Shown here: piece by piece, positions 1-6,146 of the stretch | How positions within the stretch are numbered: the stretch's first letter is position 1 | How the letters are laid out: each line of letters opens with the position of its first letter | Source: Bathymodiolus brooksi thiotrophic gill symbiont | GTDB lineage: Bacteria; Pseudomonadota; Gammaproteobacteria; PS1; Pseudothioglobaceae | Direction of reading: 5' to 3' | Assembly (NCBI RefSeq): GCF_903642095.1 | Contig: NZ_CAHJWD020000256.1 | Span: 1-7,494, forward strand | Length of the DNA stretch: 7,494 nt | The notes under the pieces: generated by a model | Databases searched by the model: none | The model's input: the letters and a program-made list of their open reading frames with translations, nothing else | Told to the model about the DNA's origin: nothing | Position numbers and translations under genes: made by a program

Positions 1-225
1 CTGTTTAAAGCCTTGTTATTACAACATCTGGAAGCTATTAGCAATAGAGAGTTAGAAAGATTATTACAAGAAAATAACGCTACCAAAGGTAGCTTATGAC
101 CAACAAGCAAAGTTGGGTGTCAAGGGTAAAATAAATTTTGGTCTGGTTTTAAAAAGTATATGAGTGTGGATATGCTATCGGGATTGATAACAATATATAC
201 CCCTAAAAAGTTTGTTAATTATTAA
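1..225 (+). pseudogene. Decayed IS5-like transposase, internally deleted and frameshifted
   Basis: Three fragments in three frames read as pieces of one DDE transposase. Positions 1-99 encode LFKALLLQHLEAISNRELER and then LLQENNATKGSL before TGA, which resembles the N-terminal DUF772 region of IS5-family transposases. Positions 95-133 in another frame give YDQQAKLGVKGK, and 130-225 in a third give NKFWSGFKKYMSVDMLSGLI and end at TAA. The last two match the usual order 'GxKGKxKFWYGxKxHxSVDMxSGLI' of the catalytic core. One missing A in the run near 128-134 would explain the second shift; a larger internal deletion explains the first. The 5' part lies outside the window. No terminal repeats or target duplication are visible. 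The family call rests on remembered motifs, not a search. Confidence 0.6.
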
Positions 226-252
226 AGGCGTAATTTAGAAAATTTATAGTGC

Positions 253-280
253 CTTGTAGGCTTTATGGTGTTGGTATAAT
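253..280 (+). promoter_or_regulatory. Candidate sigma-70 promoter for the murein-recycling gene row
   Basis: A perfect TATAAT lies at 275-280. A weak -35-like CTTGTA at 253-258 is spaced 16 nt from it and sits inside a small GCCT-TGT-AGGC inverted repeat (251-261). A start near 287 would leave a leader of about 170 nt before the first substantial gene at 456. The rest of 226-432 shows no ORF or RNA gene I recognise, only weak AT-rich inverted repeats such as ACCTT-TAAATC-AAGGT near 361-376. This is the best promoter match in the spacer, but the -35 match is poor. Confidence 0.4.
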
Positions 281-432
281 CCGAGGTTTGGTTTATTTAT
301 TGCTCCAATCTAGAAATAGAAAATGCAAATTTTGTGATAGCAAATTAGTATTGTATTGAGACCTTTAAATCAAGGTGTTAAAGAATTTTAGTGTGTCTTA
401 GAATATGGTTTTTGAAAATAGGAGGTAGCGCA

Positions 433-459
433 ATGAGGCTTAACAAGATTTTATTATGA
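433..459 (+). CDS. Eight-codon leader ORF coupled to the YkuD gene (tentative)
   Basis: An ATG at 433 follows a near-perfect Shine-Dalgarno sequence (AGGAGG at 420-425, 7 nt spacing) and encodes MRLNKILL. Its TGA at 457-459 overlaps the ATG at 456 of the next gene as ATGA. The gene at 456 has no good ribosome binding site of its own, because the strong SD is 30 nt upstream of it. The SD therefore appears placed for the mini-ORF, and translation of the YkuD protein could depend on re-initiation. The peptide has no regulatory codon run. It might instead be a fortuitous ATG, with the SD a leftover from a longer ancestral start. Confidence 0.35.
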   Translation: MRLNKILL

Positions 460-902
460 TTATCATTAATATTGCCCAGCAAAATTTAAGTTTCAAAAAC
501 AATTCTTATTTAATTAGCAGTGCTAAAAATGGCGTTGGTGAGCAAGAAGGTTCATTTTGCACGCCGACAGGTAAGTTTAAAATTGCTGAAAAAATTGGCG
601 ATGGATTGCAGTTGGGTGCAGTGTTAGTGGGTAGAGTGCCGACGGGTGAAATCTACACTGCCGAATTGGGCAGACAATGCCCCGATAGAGATTGGATATT
701 GACGCGCATTCTTTGGCTAGAAGGGCTTGAATTACATAATAAAAATACCCAAGCACGCTATATTTATATTCATGGCACGCCTGATGAGGCTTTGATGGGT
801 GTGGTGGGGTCTAAAGGCTGTATTCGACTGCATAATAAAGATATGATCGTGCTATTTGATGCGGTTCAAGTGGGTGAAAAAGTGGTTATAATTAAGCAAT
901 GA
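456..902 (+). CDS. YkuD-family L,D-transpeptidase-like protein without signal peptide; probable cytosolic L,D-carboxypeptidase
   Basis: This 148-residue protein consists almost entirely of a YkuD catalytic domain. The signature is visible: YIYIHGTPDEA with His106-Gly107, then Ser119-Lys-Gly-Cys122-Ile-Arg124-Leu, where Cys122 is the expected nucleophile. The N-terminus (MIIINIAQQN) starts directly in the first strand of the domain, with no signal peptide, lipobox, LysM or membrane segment. Periplasmic cross-linking is therefore unlikely unless export is unconventional. Short YkuD proteins of this type (ElsL of Acinetobacter and LdcV of Vibrio, from memory) act in the cytosol as L,D-carboxypeptidases, removing the terminal D-Ala from recycled tetrapeptides. 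ampG and nagZ lie two and three genes downstream, which supports that role. The usual SHGC is SKGC here. The ATG at 456 overlaps a leader ORF, and the stop overlaps the rhodanese start as ATGA. The family is confident; the reaction is inferred. Confidence 0.88.
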   Translation: MIIINIAQQNLSFKNNSYLISSAKNGVGEQEGSFCTPTGKFKIAEKIGDGLQLGAVLVGRVPTGEIYTAELGRQCPDRDWILTRILWLEGLELHNKNTQARYIYIHGTPDEALMGVVGSKGCIRLHNKDMIVLFDAVQVGEKVVIIKQ

Positions 903-1300
903 ATCAATTAACGCAATATTTACCAAAAAAAGCTCATAAGCGACTGCAAGGCAATCAAGGTGCAGTTTTGATTGATGTACGGACTGAGGCGGAAAATAAA
1001 TTTGTCGGTAGGCCGTTAAATTGTATTTTCGTGCCTTGGGTAGATGAGCCTAATTGGTCGCCATGTCCTGAGGATTTTATTGCTGCTATTCAGCGTTTTG
1101 GTTGTCAACTAGATACAGAAATTATTTTAATTTGTCGCAGTGGTTATCGTTCTAGTGCTGCTGGGCAGTGTTTAATTGAACGAAATTTTAGCAATGTGGC
1201 ACATATTGTGAGTGGATTTGAAGGCGACCTTGATGAAAATAATCAGCGTGGTAATATTAACGGTTGGCGTTATGATGGTATGCCTTGGAACCAATGTTAG
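899..1300 (+). CDS. Single-domain rhodanese-like sulfurtransferase
   Basis: This 133-residue protein is one rhodanese domain. Residues 23-28 (VLIDVR) form the conserved strand and Asp-Val-Arg motif. Residues 79-85 (CRSGYRS) are the active-site loop, with Cys79 as the persulfide-carrying residue; the six-residue loop after the Cys is typical of sulfurtransferases rather than Cdc25-like phosphatases. Residues 106-110 (GFEGD) and the closing GWRYDGMPW match the usual domain end. There is no signal peptide, so it should be cytosolic. The donor and acceptor cannot be read from the sequence. Its ATG overlaps the YkuD stop and its TAG overlaps the ampG start, so it lies within the murein-recycling row, although no murein role for rhodaneses is known to me. 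Cotranscription without shared function is possible. Confidence 0.9.
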   Translation: MNQLTQYLPKKAHKRLQGNQGAVLIDVRTEAENKFVGRPLNCIFVPWVDEPNWSPCPEDFIAAIQRFGCQLDTEIILICRSGYRSSAAGQCLIERNFSNVAHIVSGFEGDLDENNQRGNINGWRYDGMPWNQC

Positions 1301-2808
1301 ATAGTATTAAATTATTTATTCATCCTAGAGTGGCAACTATGTTGTTTTTGGGTTTTTCGGCAGGAATACCTATTTTATTGATATTTTCTACTTTGGGCTT
1401 GTGGCTAAATGAAGCGGGTGTAATAAAATCAACCATTACTTATTTTTCATGGGCAGCACTTGGCTATTCGTTTAAATTTGTGTGGGCACCTTTGGTTGAC
1501 CGCCTGCCTTTATTTTTCTTAACTAAAACACTGGGTCGTCGTCGCGCTTGGATGTTGGTGTCGCAATTGAGTATTATTGGCGCTATTTTGTTAATGTCAT
1601 CTATTGACCCGAAAACTAACATTGATGGTTTAAATATAATGGCTTATGGGGCGGTATTATTAGGATTTTCTTCAGCAACGCAAGATATTGTGATTGATGC
1701 TTATCGTATTGAATCGGCAGACAAACAAATGCAATCAATGTTGTCTGCTACTTATGTTGCGGGTTATAGGATTGGTATGTTGGTGGCAGGTGCAGGCGGT
1801 TTGTTTATTGCCAGTTATTTGGGCTCTACAAAAGCACTATATAGTTACGAGGCATGGTCAGGTGCTTATATGGTAATGGCAGTCGTAATGTTGATTGGCG
1901 TAGCGACGACATTGGTTATTAGTGAACCACAGTCTAAGCATACAGAAACCCAATATACAACCCAAAATTATATGCAGTTTTTTTTGTTATTTTTATCTGT
2001 AGTCGCTACTTTTATCTTAATATTTATTGTTACAGCAGACTTAGTGAATACGGCTGGGCAAGCGTTGAGTGAAATTCTTAATAACAGCCATCTTGCTGGA
2101 TTTATTGTAGGCATTCTGCGTATGGCATTCGCATTGTTGGGTGCTTATATTGTGGCTAAAGCAATGATAATGTTTAATATTGTTAATCAAGCCATGGTTG
2201 ATAGCACTTACATCAATCCCATTAAAGATTTCTTTGAGCGTTACGGTATGAGTGTTGCGGTGCTACTATTGGCAGTCATTGGCTTGTATCGTATGAGTGA
2301 TATTGTGTTGGGTGTTATTGCCAATATTTTTTATCAAGATATGGGGTTTAGCAAAGTTGAAATTGCAACTGTTTCCAAAACTTTTGGCTTATTTATGACT
2401 ATTGCTGGTGGCTTCATTGGTGGTATGATGGCGTTGAGGGTAGGGGTGTTTAAGGTGTTATTTTTAGGGGCTTTATTATCGGCTTTAACTAATCTGTTGT
2501 TTATTGTATTGGTAAATGTGGGGCATAATATTACTTGGCTGTATATTACCATTAGTATGGACAACTTATCTGCAGGCCTTGCAAACACTGCATTTATTGC
2601 CTTCTTATCCAGTCTAACTAATGTAAAATTTACTGCTGTTCAATATGCTGTATTCTCATCCTTAATGACGCTTTTGCCTAAAATATTTGGCGGTTATTCG
2701 GGCACTTTGGTTGAGCAATTTGGTTACAGTAAATTTTTTGTTATTACCACATTGATTGGCATGCCGATTTTGTGGCTTGTTTATAAAACTAAATCTTATA
2801 TTAAATGA
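1294..2808 (+). CDS. ampG: AmpG muropeptide permease (MFS)
   Basis: This 504-residue, highly hydrophobic major-facilitator protein carries AmpG hallmarks. These are PRVATMLFLGFSAGIP near the N-terminus, WAPLVDR (64-70), LGRRRAWM (80-87), and QDIVIDAYRIE (130-140), then a C-half with YRMSDIVLG and DMGFSKVEIATVSKTFG. Family members import GlcNAc-1,6-anhydroMurNAc peptides across the inner membrane for murein recycling. The length is close to that of E. coli AmpG (about 490). I chose the ATG at 1294, which overlaps the rhodanese TAG by seven bases and starts MLDSIKLFIHPR, as family members do. A TTG at 1285 would add only three residues. The ribosome binding site is weak (GGA at 1287-1289), suggesting coupling to the upstream gene. 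The stop overlaps the nagZ start as ATGA. Confidence 0.93.
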   Translation: MLDSIKLFIHPRVATMLFLGFSAGIPILLIFSTLGLWLNEAGVIKSTITYFSWAALGYSFKFVWAPLVDRLPLFFLTKTLGRRRAWMLVSQLSIIGAILLMSSIDPKTNIDGLNIMAYGAVLLGFSSATQDIVIDAYRIESADKQMQSMLSATYVAGYRIGMLVAGAGGLFIASYLGSTKALYSYEAWSGAYMVMAVVMLIGVATTLVISEPQSKHTETQYTTQNYMQFFLLFLSVVATFILIFIVTADLVNTAGQALSEILNNSHLAGFIVGILRMAFALLGAYIVAKAMIMFNIVNQAMVDSTYINPIKDFFERYGMSVAVLLLAVIGLYRMSDIVLGVIANIFYQDMGFSKVEIATVSKTFGLFMTIAGGFIGGMMALRVGVFKVLFLGALLSALTNLLFIVLVNVGHNITWLYITISMDNLSAGLANTAFIAFLSSLTNVKFTAVQYAVFSSLMTLLPKIFGGYSGTLVEQFGYSKFFVITTLIGMPILWLVYKTKSYIK

Positions 2809-3794
2809 AAAACTTAGGTCCAATTATGATGGATGTGTCAGGCTTGACACTGACTGAAATAGAGAAAATGCAATTGATTAAACCTAGTATTGGGGGCGTG
2901 ATTTTGTTTACGCGCAATTTTGAATCCATTAGTCAAGTTACATCTTTAATCAAAGACATTCGTCAAGTTAATAAAAATTTACTTATTGCCACTGATCATG
3001 AGGGTGGTAGGGTGCAACGCTTTAAGCAAGGTTTTACTCATTTGCCAGCCATGGCAAAATTGGGTAAATTGTATGATCAGAACCCTCAGCAGGCAATTAA
3101 AAAGGCCTTCTCTTGTGGCTTTGTTTTGGCGTATGAGTTGTTAGCCATTGGTGTGGATTTTTCTTTTGCCCCTGTGCTTGATTTAGACCATGGTAATTCT
3201 TCTGTGATTGGCGACAGAGCGTTTCATTCTAACCCTATTGTGGTGGTTGAATTGGCAGGTTCTCTAATTCAAGGTATGCACAAAGCAGGAATGAAATGTG
3301 TCGGCAAACACTTTCCTGGACATGGTTTTGTGGTGGCAGATTCGCACCTAGATTTGCCAATAGACAACCGTTCAATGGATGGTTTATTACAAGATATAAC
3401 CCCTTTTAAAAACTTAATGAATCGCGGACTTGATGCACTTATGCCTGCCCATGTTGTTTATCCTCAAGTGGATGACAAGCCCGCAGGGTTTTCTGCCAAG
3501 TGGATTAAAGACATTCTACAAGGTCAGCTCAAGTTTAAAGGCGTTATTTTTAGCGATGATTTATCGATGCAAGGTGCGCATTTTATCGAAGATATTACCG
3601 ATAGAGTGAGTGCATCATTAGACAGTGGCTGTGATATGGCACTTATTTGTAATCACCCAGAACTGGTTGCACAAATTATTGACAAAGATTGGGGTGTGAA
3701 TGAAAAATTACAATTAATGCAAGGTTTTTGTAGGTTTAAATCCGATAAAATTAGCCATCAACACCATTTAGTAACTATCCGAGATTTATTATGA
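2805..3794 (+). CDS. nagZ: NagZ beta-N-acetylglucosaminidase (GH3)
   Basis: This 329-residue protein matches single-domain bacterial NagZ in length and motifs. It starts GPIMMDVSG, continues with GGVILFTRNF (30-39) and the substrate-binding DHEGGRVQR (64-72), and has APVLDLD near 122-128. The KHFPGHG loop (168-174) is followed by DSH (179-181), the mobile loop with the acid/base His181. FSDDLSMQGA (249-258) carries the expected nucleophile Asp251. It is a cytosolic enzyme that cleaves GlcNAc from anhydroMurNAc-peptides delivered by AmpG. Adjacency to ampG with an ATGA overlap supports joint expression. All catalytic residues are intact. No Shine-Dalgarno precedes the ATG, consistent with translational coupling. 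The alternative, a secreted GH3 glucosidase, is excluded by size and by lack of a signal peptide. Confidence 0.95.
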   Translation: MKNLGPIMMDVSGLTLTEIEKMQLIKPSIGGVILFTRNFESISQVTSLIKDIRQVNKNLLIATDHEGGRVQRFKQGFTHLPAMAKLGKLYDQNPQQAIKKAFSCGFVLAYELLAIGVDFSFAPVLDLDHGNSSVIGDRAFHSNPIVVVELAGSLIQGMHKAGMKCVGKHFPGHGFVVADSHLDLPIDNRSMDGLLQDITPFKNLMNRGLDALMPAHVVYPQVDDKPAGFSAKWIKDILQGQLKFKGVIFSDDLSMQGAHFIEDITDRVSASLDSGCDMALICNHPELVAQIIDKDWGVNEKLQLMQGFCRFKSDKISHQHHLVTIRDLL

Positions 3795-4069
3795 GTAACA
3801 ATACACAAAATTTTGAAATAAGACTGCTTAATGCTGTCAAAAAAACCCTTATTTCTGTCGCAAAAGACACCATGACCAAACCGGGATTACGCCACCCATT
3901 GACGCAAGATACTCAAAAAATGATTACCGACTGTTTAGACATTGTGGTCTCCAGACAAGTTGCCATTGAAAAAGAAACAGGCACACACACCAAAATGAAG
4001 CCTGTTTACACCGATGAGCAAACTGTGCAAAGCTTTTCTGTTGATGATTTGAAAAAGACCCTAAACTAA
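3791..4069 (+). CDS. Conserved small protein of unknown function (92 aa)
   Basis: I recognise the pattern from hypothetical proteins of other gammaproteobacteria but know no function. The protein is soluble and mostly helical. An N-terminal helix (RLLNAVKKTLISVAKDTM, about 11-28) is followed by the striking TKPGLRHPLTQDTQKMI (29-45), then a second helix with CLDIVVSRQVAIEKETG (48-64) and a polar tail. The TxPGLRHPL core looks like the conserved signature. There is no signal peptide, metal-binding cluster or nuclease motif. Its ATG overlaps the nagZ stop as ATGA, so it is probably cotranslated with NagZ. Whether that means a link to murein recycling is open. The in-frame length and codon use agree with the neighbours. 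Confidence 0.8.
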   Translation: MSNNTQNFEIRLLNAVKKTLISVAKDTMTKPGLRHPLTQDTQKMITDCLDIVVSRQVAIEKETGTHTKMKPVYTDEQTVQSFSVDDLKKTLN

Positions 4070-4098
4070 TCTTTGCGTATTTTAGTAAATTAGCGACT

Positions 4099-4260
4099 AT
4101 GAATAATCATCAAGAATCCACTCTTCACCAATTTGGCAATTTTTTAAACCCCACCTTGACCTTGCTAAAACAAGGTTTAAAGAAATCACCAAGTAGGCAA
4201 AAATTGAATTTTGTTAATCACCCATATTTACGCAAAAGTCTCAATAAGCAATCAAAATGA
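4099..4260 (+). CDS. Small ORF (53 aa), unknown, coupled to djlA
   Basis: The ORF starts MNNHQESTLHQF and ends KSLNKQSK, with its TGA at 4258-4260 overlapping the djlA ATG (4257) as ATGA, the junction style used along this gene row. The product is basic (many Lys/Arg, few acidic residues) and has one amphipathic stretch (NFLNPTLTLLKQGLKK, about 14-29). It has no signal peptide or known motif. The 29-nt gap from the previous stop has no clear promoter or Shine-Dalgarno, which lowers confidence. Within it, ACCTTG (4159-4164) and CAAGGT (4171-4176) could form a hairpin, and ACCTTG occurs twice in succession. It could be a genuine short basic protein or an untranslated spacer. The exact overlap with djlA argues for the former. 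Confidence 0.5.
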   Translation: MNNHQESTLHQFGNFLNPTLTLLKQGLKKSPSRQKLNFVNHPYLRKSLNKQSK

Positions 4261-5000
4261 TTTGGTTAGCAGCAATTATTGGCTACGCAATAAATGGATA
4301 TTTTGGTGCATTGATTGGTTTTTTGATAGTCGGGGTATTAGGTTTTGCTATGCGTTCATTTGCTGCTAGCAATAACAATCATATTACTGATTTATTCCTT
4401 AATTCTTTGTTTTCAATGCTTGCAAAAATTGCAAAAGCAGATGGTGTCATTACAAAAGAAGAGATTGATGCAGTTACACAGTTTATGAATCATGTAAAGT
4501 TGAGTGGTGCAGATAAGAAAACTGCCATTAACGCCTTTAGAAGTGCATCATTAAGCGAGCATTCAATTTACGAATACGCCAGTCAATATAGAAAAGTAGC
4601 CAGCGAAGAAATGAGAGGTGTGGTCTATGCCGTGCTTTGGGATGTTGCTTATTCCGATGGTATTCTGCATAAAAAAGAAGACGAAATCCTAAGAAAAATA
4701 CCTGAATATTTAGGGCTAAACAGTGGCACTTACCATCAATATAAAGACAGAACTCATCATCAAAATGATTGGAATGAAAATGCCATAAATAATGCTTACG
4801 AGATACTTGAATGCAGCAAAGAGAGTAGCGATAAAGAGATTAAAAAAAGTTATAAGCGCACCATAGCCAAACATCATCCCGATAAAATACACTCTCAAGG
4901 ACTACCTAAAGAATTTATGGATTATGCCAATGAGCAATCAAAAAGCATCAACAAAGCGTATGACCTTATTAAGAAAAATAGGCGTAATAAAGTTGACTAA
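4257..5000 (+). CDS. djlA: DjlA-type membrane-anchored TerB/J-domain co-chaperone
   Basis: This 247-residue protein has the DjlA domain order. It has a single Gly-rich N-terminal membrane segment (about 3-31, with spaced Gly residues in GYAINGYFGALIGFLIVGVLG). A TerB-like helical domain follows (about 44-155), with paired acidic loops ADGVITKEEID (61-71) and SDGILHKKEDE (133-143). The C-terminal J domain (about 176-243) contains NAYEILEC and the HPD triad His207-Pro208-Asp209. The triad is intact, so it should stimulate a DnaK-type Hsp70 at the inner membrane. E. coli DjlA (about 270 residues) links this to envelope and capsule signalling; that role is not implied by the sequence here. The start overlaps the stop of the 53-residue ORF as ATGA. 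The J domain lacks a DnaJ-type zinc finger, so this is not DnaJ itself. Confidence 0.9.
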   Translation: MIWLAAIIGYAINGYFGALIGFLIVGVLGFAMRSFAASNNNHITDLFLNSLFSMLAKIAKADGVITKEEIDAVTQFMNHVKLSGADKKTAINAFRSASLSEHSIYEYASQYRKVASEEMRGVVYAVLWDVAYSDGILHKKEDEILRKIPEYLGLNSGTYHQYKDRTHHQNDWNENAINNAYEILECSKESSDKEIKKSYKRTIAKHHPDKIHSQGLPKEFMDYANEQSKSINKAYDLIKKNRRNKVD

Positions 5001-5161
5001 TTTAACTTATAAACTTTGCTTAGCAATACATAGCATCACTTTTTAAAACAATGTATCTATTTGATTGTAATAATTCTTGACGGTCTCGGTCTCCTGCCCA
5101 TCAAAAAAGCATACACGCCTGCTAAAGAGAGGTTAATACATTGCCCTTGAAATATATCTGT
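5001..5161 (+). other. Intergenic spacer after djlA, no gene called
   Basis: No convincing gene is present. Two details are visible. CAATGTAT (5049-5056) and ATACATTG (5136-5143) are exact reverse complements 79 nt apart. Between them lies a less AT-rich patch with a tandem GGTCTC-GGTCTC. On the + strand that patch reads openly as ILDGLGLLPIKKAYTPAKER and on to a TGA, without a start codon. It could be a fragment of a lost gene or a small element, but I recognise no family. Confidence 0.4.
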
Positions 5162-5210
5162 AACTTTTATTATTTTATTGAATTTCATAATTTTTTCAAT
5201 ATTAAAAGTT
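5162..5210. repeat. AT-rich nested inverted repeat between convergent genes
   Basis: AACTTTTA (5162-5169) pairs with TAAAAGTT (5203-5210), and inside it ATTGAA (5177-5182) pairs with TTCAAT (5195-5200), with an asymmetric bulge between the two stems. It lies between the convergent djlA and the minus-strand array, so it could act as a weak bidirectional terminator. The stems are almost all A/T. It could equally be the end of a small mobile element. Confidence 0.4.
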
Positions 5211-5234
5211 GCCTAATACTTGAACTCAGTTAAC

Positions 5235-5261
5235 AATAATATAGAGCGAAGCAGTATTATT
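5235..5261 (-). terminator. Hairpin 20 nt past the last gene of the minus-strand array
   Basis: AATAATA (5235-5241) pairs with TATTATT (5255-5261), continued by one T-G wobble and, beyond a small mismatch, an inner GC/GC pair around GAA. On the minus strand it begins 20 nt after the TAA at 5281, the right place for a terminator of the array. There is no long U run after it and the stem is A/T-rich, so intrinsic termination would be weak. The corresponding spacers between array copies lack this hairpin. Confidence 0.4.
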
Positions 5262-5280
5262 ACTTATTGGATAGTGTCAT

Positions 5281-5982
5281 TTATCCATTTCCACAGGCAC
5301 CTTTAGGATTGGGATTGGGATCATTTTTCCAGCCTCGCCTATAATAATAGTCGTCTTTTATAGAATAAAGCCGAATTTTCCGCACATTTCTCACTTTATA
5401 TTTTTGAATCAAATTTTCTAAGAGTGACGACCCTCCTCCTTTAATATTCGTTGTTTGACCGGGTACTAACCCCTCAGGTTTTGCAGCAAGTGTAATAATT
5501 TCAGGCGTTTCCACTTCTGAAGTTTCCGAATAAGACACAGCTTCTATTCTGCCTTTGTAAGTAGCAACATTAACTTCTCTTTTAGGGATGATGCCATTTC
5601 TACCACTTGAATCAAATTCAACCTCTAACTCCATCATAGTTGAAAGATCTGTAGATTCATAGGAATCAGTGCCTTCCTGATAGATTTCTGCCCCCCATTC
5701 TCTTAAAGTAGGCACGACATCTTGTCTATATAATATCATATCGGCTTCTGATCTTATACTATAAGTTTTAAATTGAAAATCATTCTCTATGTCAAATACT
5801 TTAATTGATTTACCTGTATTTGGATCTCTTTCAAAGAGGTAAGGGCGAAAATCATTGGTTACAGGATGATAATCGTTAAGAGTGAGGTACATATGGGTAT
5901 CGGCATAAAGCGAGCCACTATAAAATATGGCTACTAGTAACCAAGTTTTTAAAAAACCAAAAAAGATATTTCTAAATTTCAT
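5281..5982 (-). CDS. Exported GNAT-like protein, array copy 1
   Basis: This 233-residue protein is not a family I can name. Residues 1-27 are a clear signal peptide (basic MKFR, hydrophobic core, SLYA before the likely cut at 27/28). Residues 28-90 are shared with copy 2 and contain NDYHPVTNDFRPYLFERD. Residues 95-135 vary between copies. Residues 136-218 suggest a GNAT acetyltransferase core: paired strands NVATYKGRIEAVSY, the strand PEIITLAAKPEG, a pyrophosphate-loop-like KGGGSSLLENLI (181-192) and RKIRLYSIKDDYYYRRGW (201-218), like motif B. The first residue of the canonical Q/R-x-x-G-x-G/A loop is Asn179 here. The tail is NPNPNP then GACGNG. I chose the ATG at 5982 because GGAGGT (5989-5994) lies 6 nt before it; the upstream in-frame GTG at 6009 would read through that site. 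It might act in the periplasm or on a host; both are inference. Confidence 0.8.
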   Translation of the reverse strand: MKFRNIFFGFLKTWLLVAIFYSGSLYADTHMYLTLNDYHPVTNDFRPYLFERDPNTGKSIKVFDIENDFQFKTYSIRSEADMILYRQDVVPTLREWGAEIYQEGTDSYESTDLSTMMELEVEFDSSGRNGIIPKREVNVATYKGRIEAVSYSETSEVETPEIITLAAKPEGLVPGQTTNIKGGGSSLLENLIQKYKVRNVRKIRLYSIKDDYYYRRGWKNDPNPNPKGACGNG

Positions 5983-5988
5983 TTGTAT

Positions 5989-6021
5989 ACCTCCAAAAAT
6001 TCTTAACACGATCTTAAGAAT
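5989..6021 (-). promoter_or_regulatory. Hairpin and strong RBS upstream of copy 1
   Basis: On the minus strand, ATTCTTAA (6021-6014) and TTAAGAAT (6006-5999) form an 8-bp stem with a 7-nt GATCGTG loop, followed by a short T run and then the Shine-Dalgarno GGAGGT (5994-5989), 6 nt from the ATG. The arrangement suits a weak attenuator, an RBS-sequestering element or a protein operator (TCTTAAGA is itself palindromic). The block upstream (ACAATTTTTTATATTCTTAAG on the minus strand) is the same in the next copy and probably contains the promoter, but I cannot fix -35 and -10 boxes. Confidence 0.5.
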
Positions 6022-6146
6022 ATAAAAAATTGTAAATTCTCTGAACTACTTAGTTAATATAGCCATATTCAAATAAAGATACCATAAAATAACTTTGTAT
6101 AAAGATAAATGCTTGGTTAGTATTGTTACTTATTGGATAGTGCCAT

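Noticed and set aside
1285..1293. TTG start giving AmpG three extra residues
   Set aside because: The ATG at 1294 matches the family N-terminus and gives the stop/start overlap style used by neighbouring genes.
1694..1876. 60-residue + strand ORF inside ampG
   Set aside because: It is an alternate-frame reading of a strongly supported membrane protein gene.
2334..2588. 84-residue minus-strand ORF inside ampG
   Set aside because: It is antisense to transmembrane coding sequence, with no start signal or motif.
4716..4898. 60-residue minus-strand ORF inside djlA
   Set aside because: It is antisense to the J domain; its hydrophobic character comes from Lys/Asn-rich codons on the other strand.
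5060..5140. Minus-strand reading beginning MGRRPRPSRIITIK as the start of a Y1-type transposase
   Set aside because: Only 14 codons before a stop, and the resemblance to such N-termini is limited to a few Arg/Pro residues.
5983..6009. Upstream GTG start for array copy 1 (and likewise 6846-6872 for copy 2)
   Set aside because: The extension would translate the hairpin and the Shine-Dalgarno sequence. The downstream ATG has an ideally spaced GGAGGT or AGAGGT and starts a classic signal peptide.
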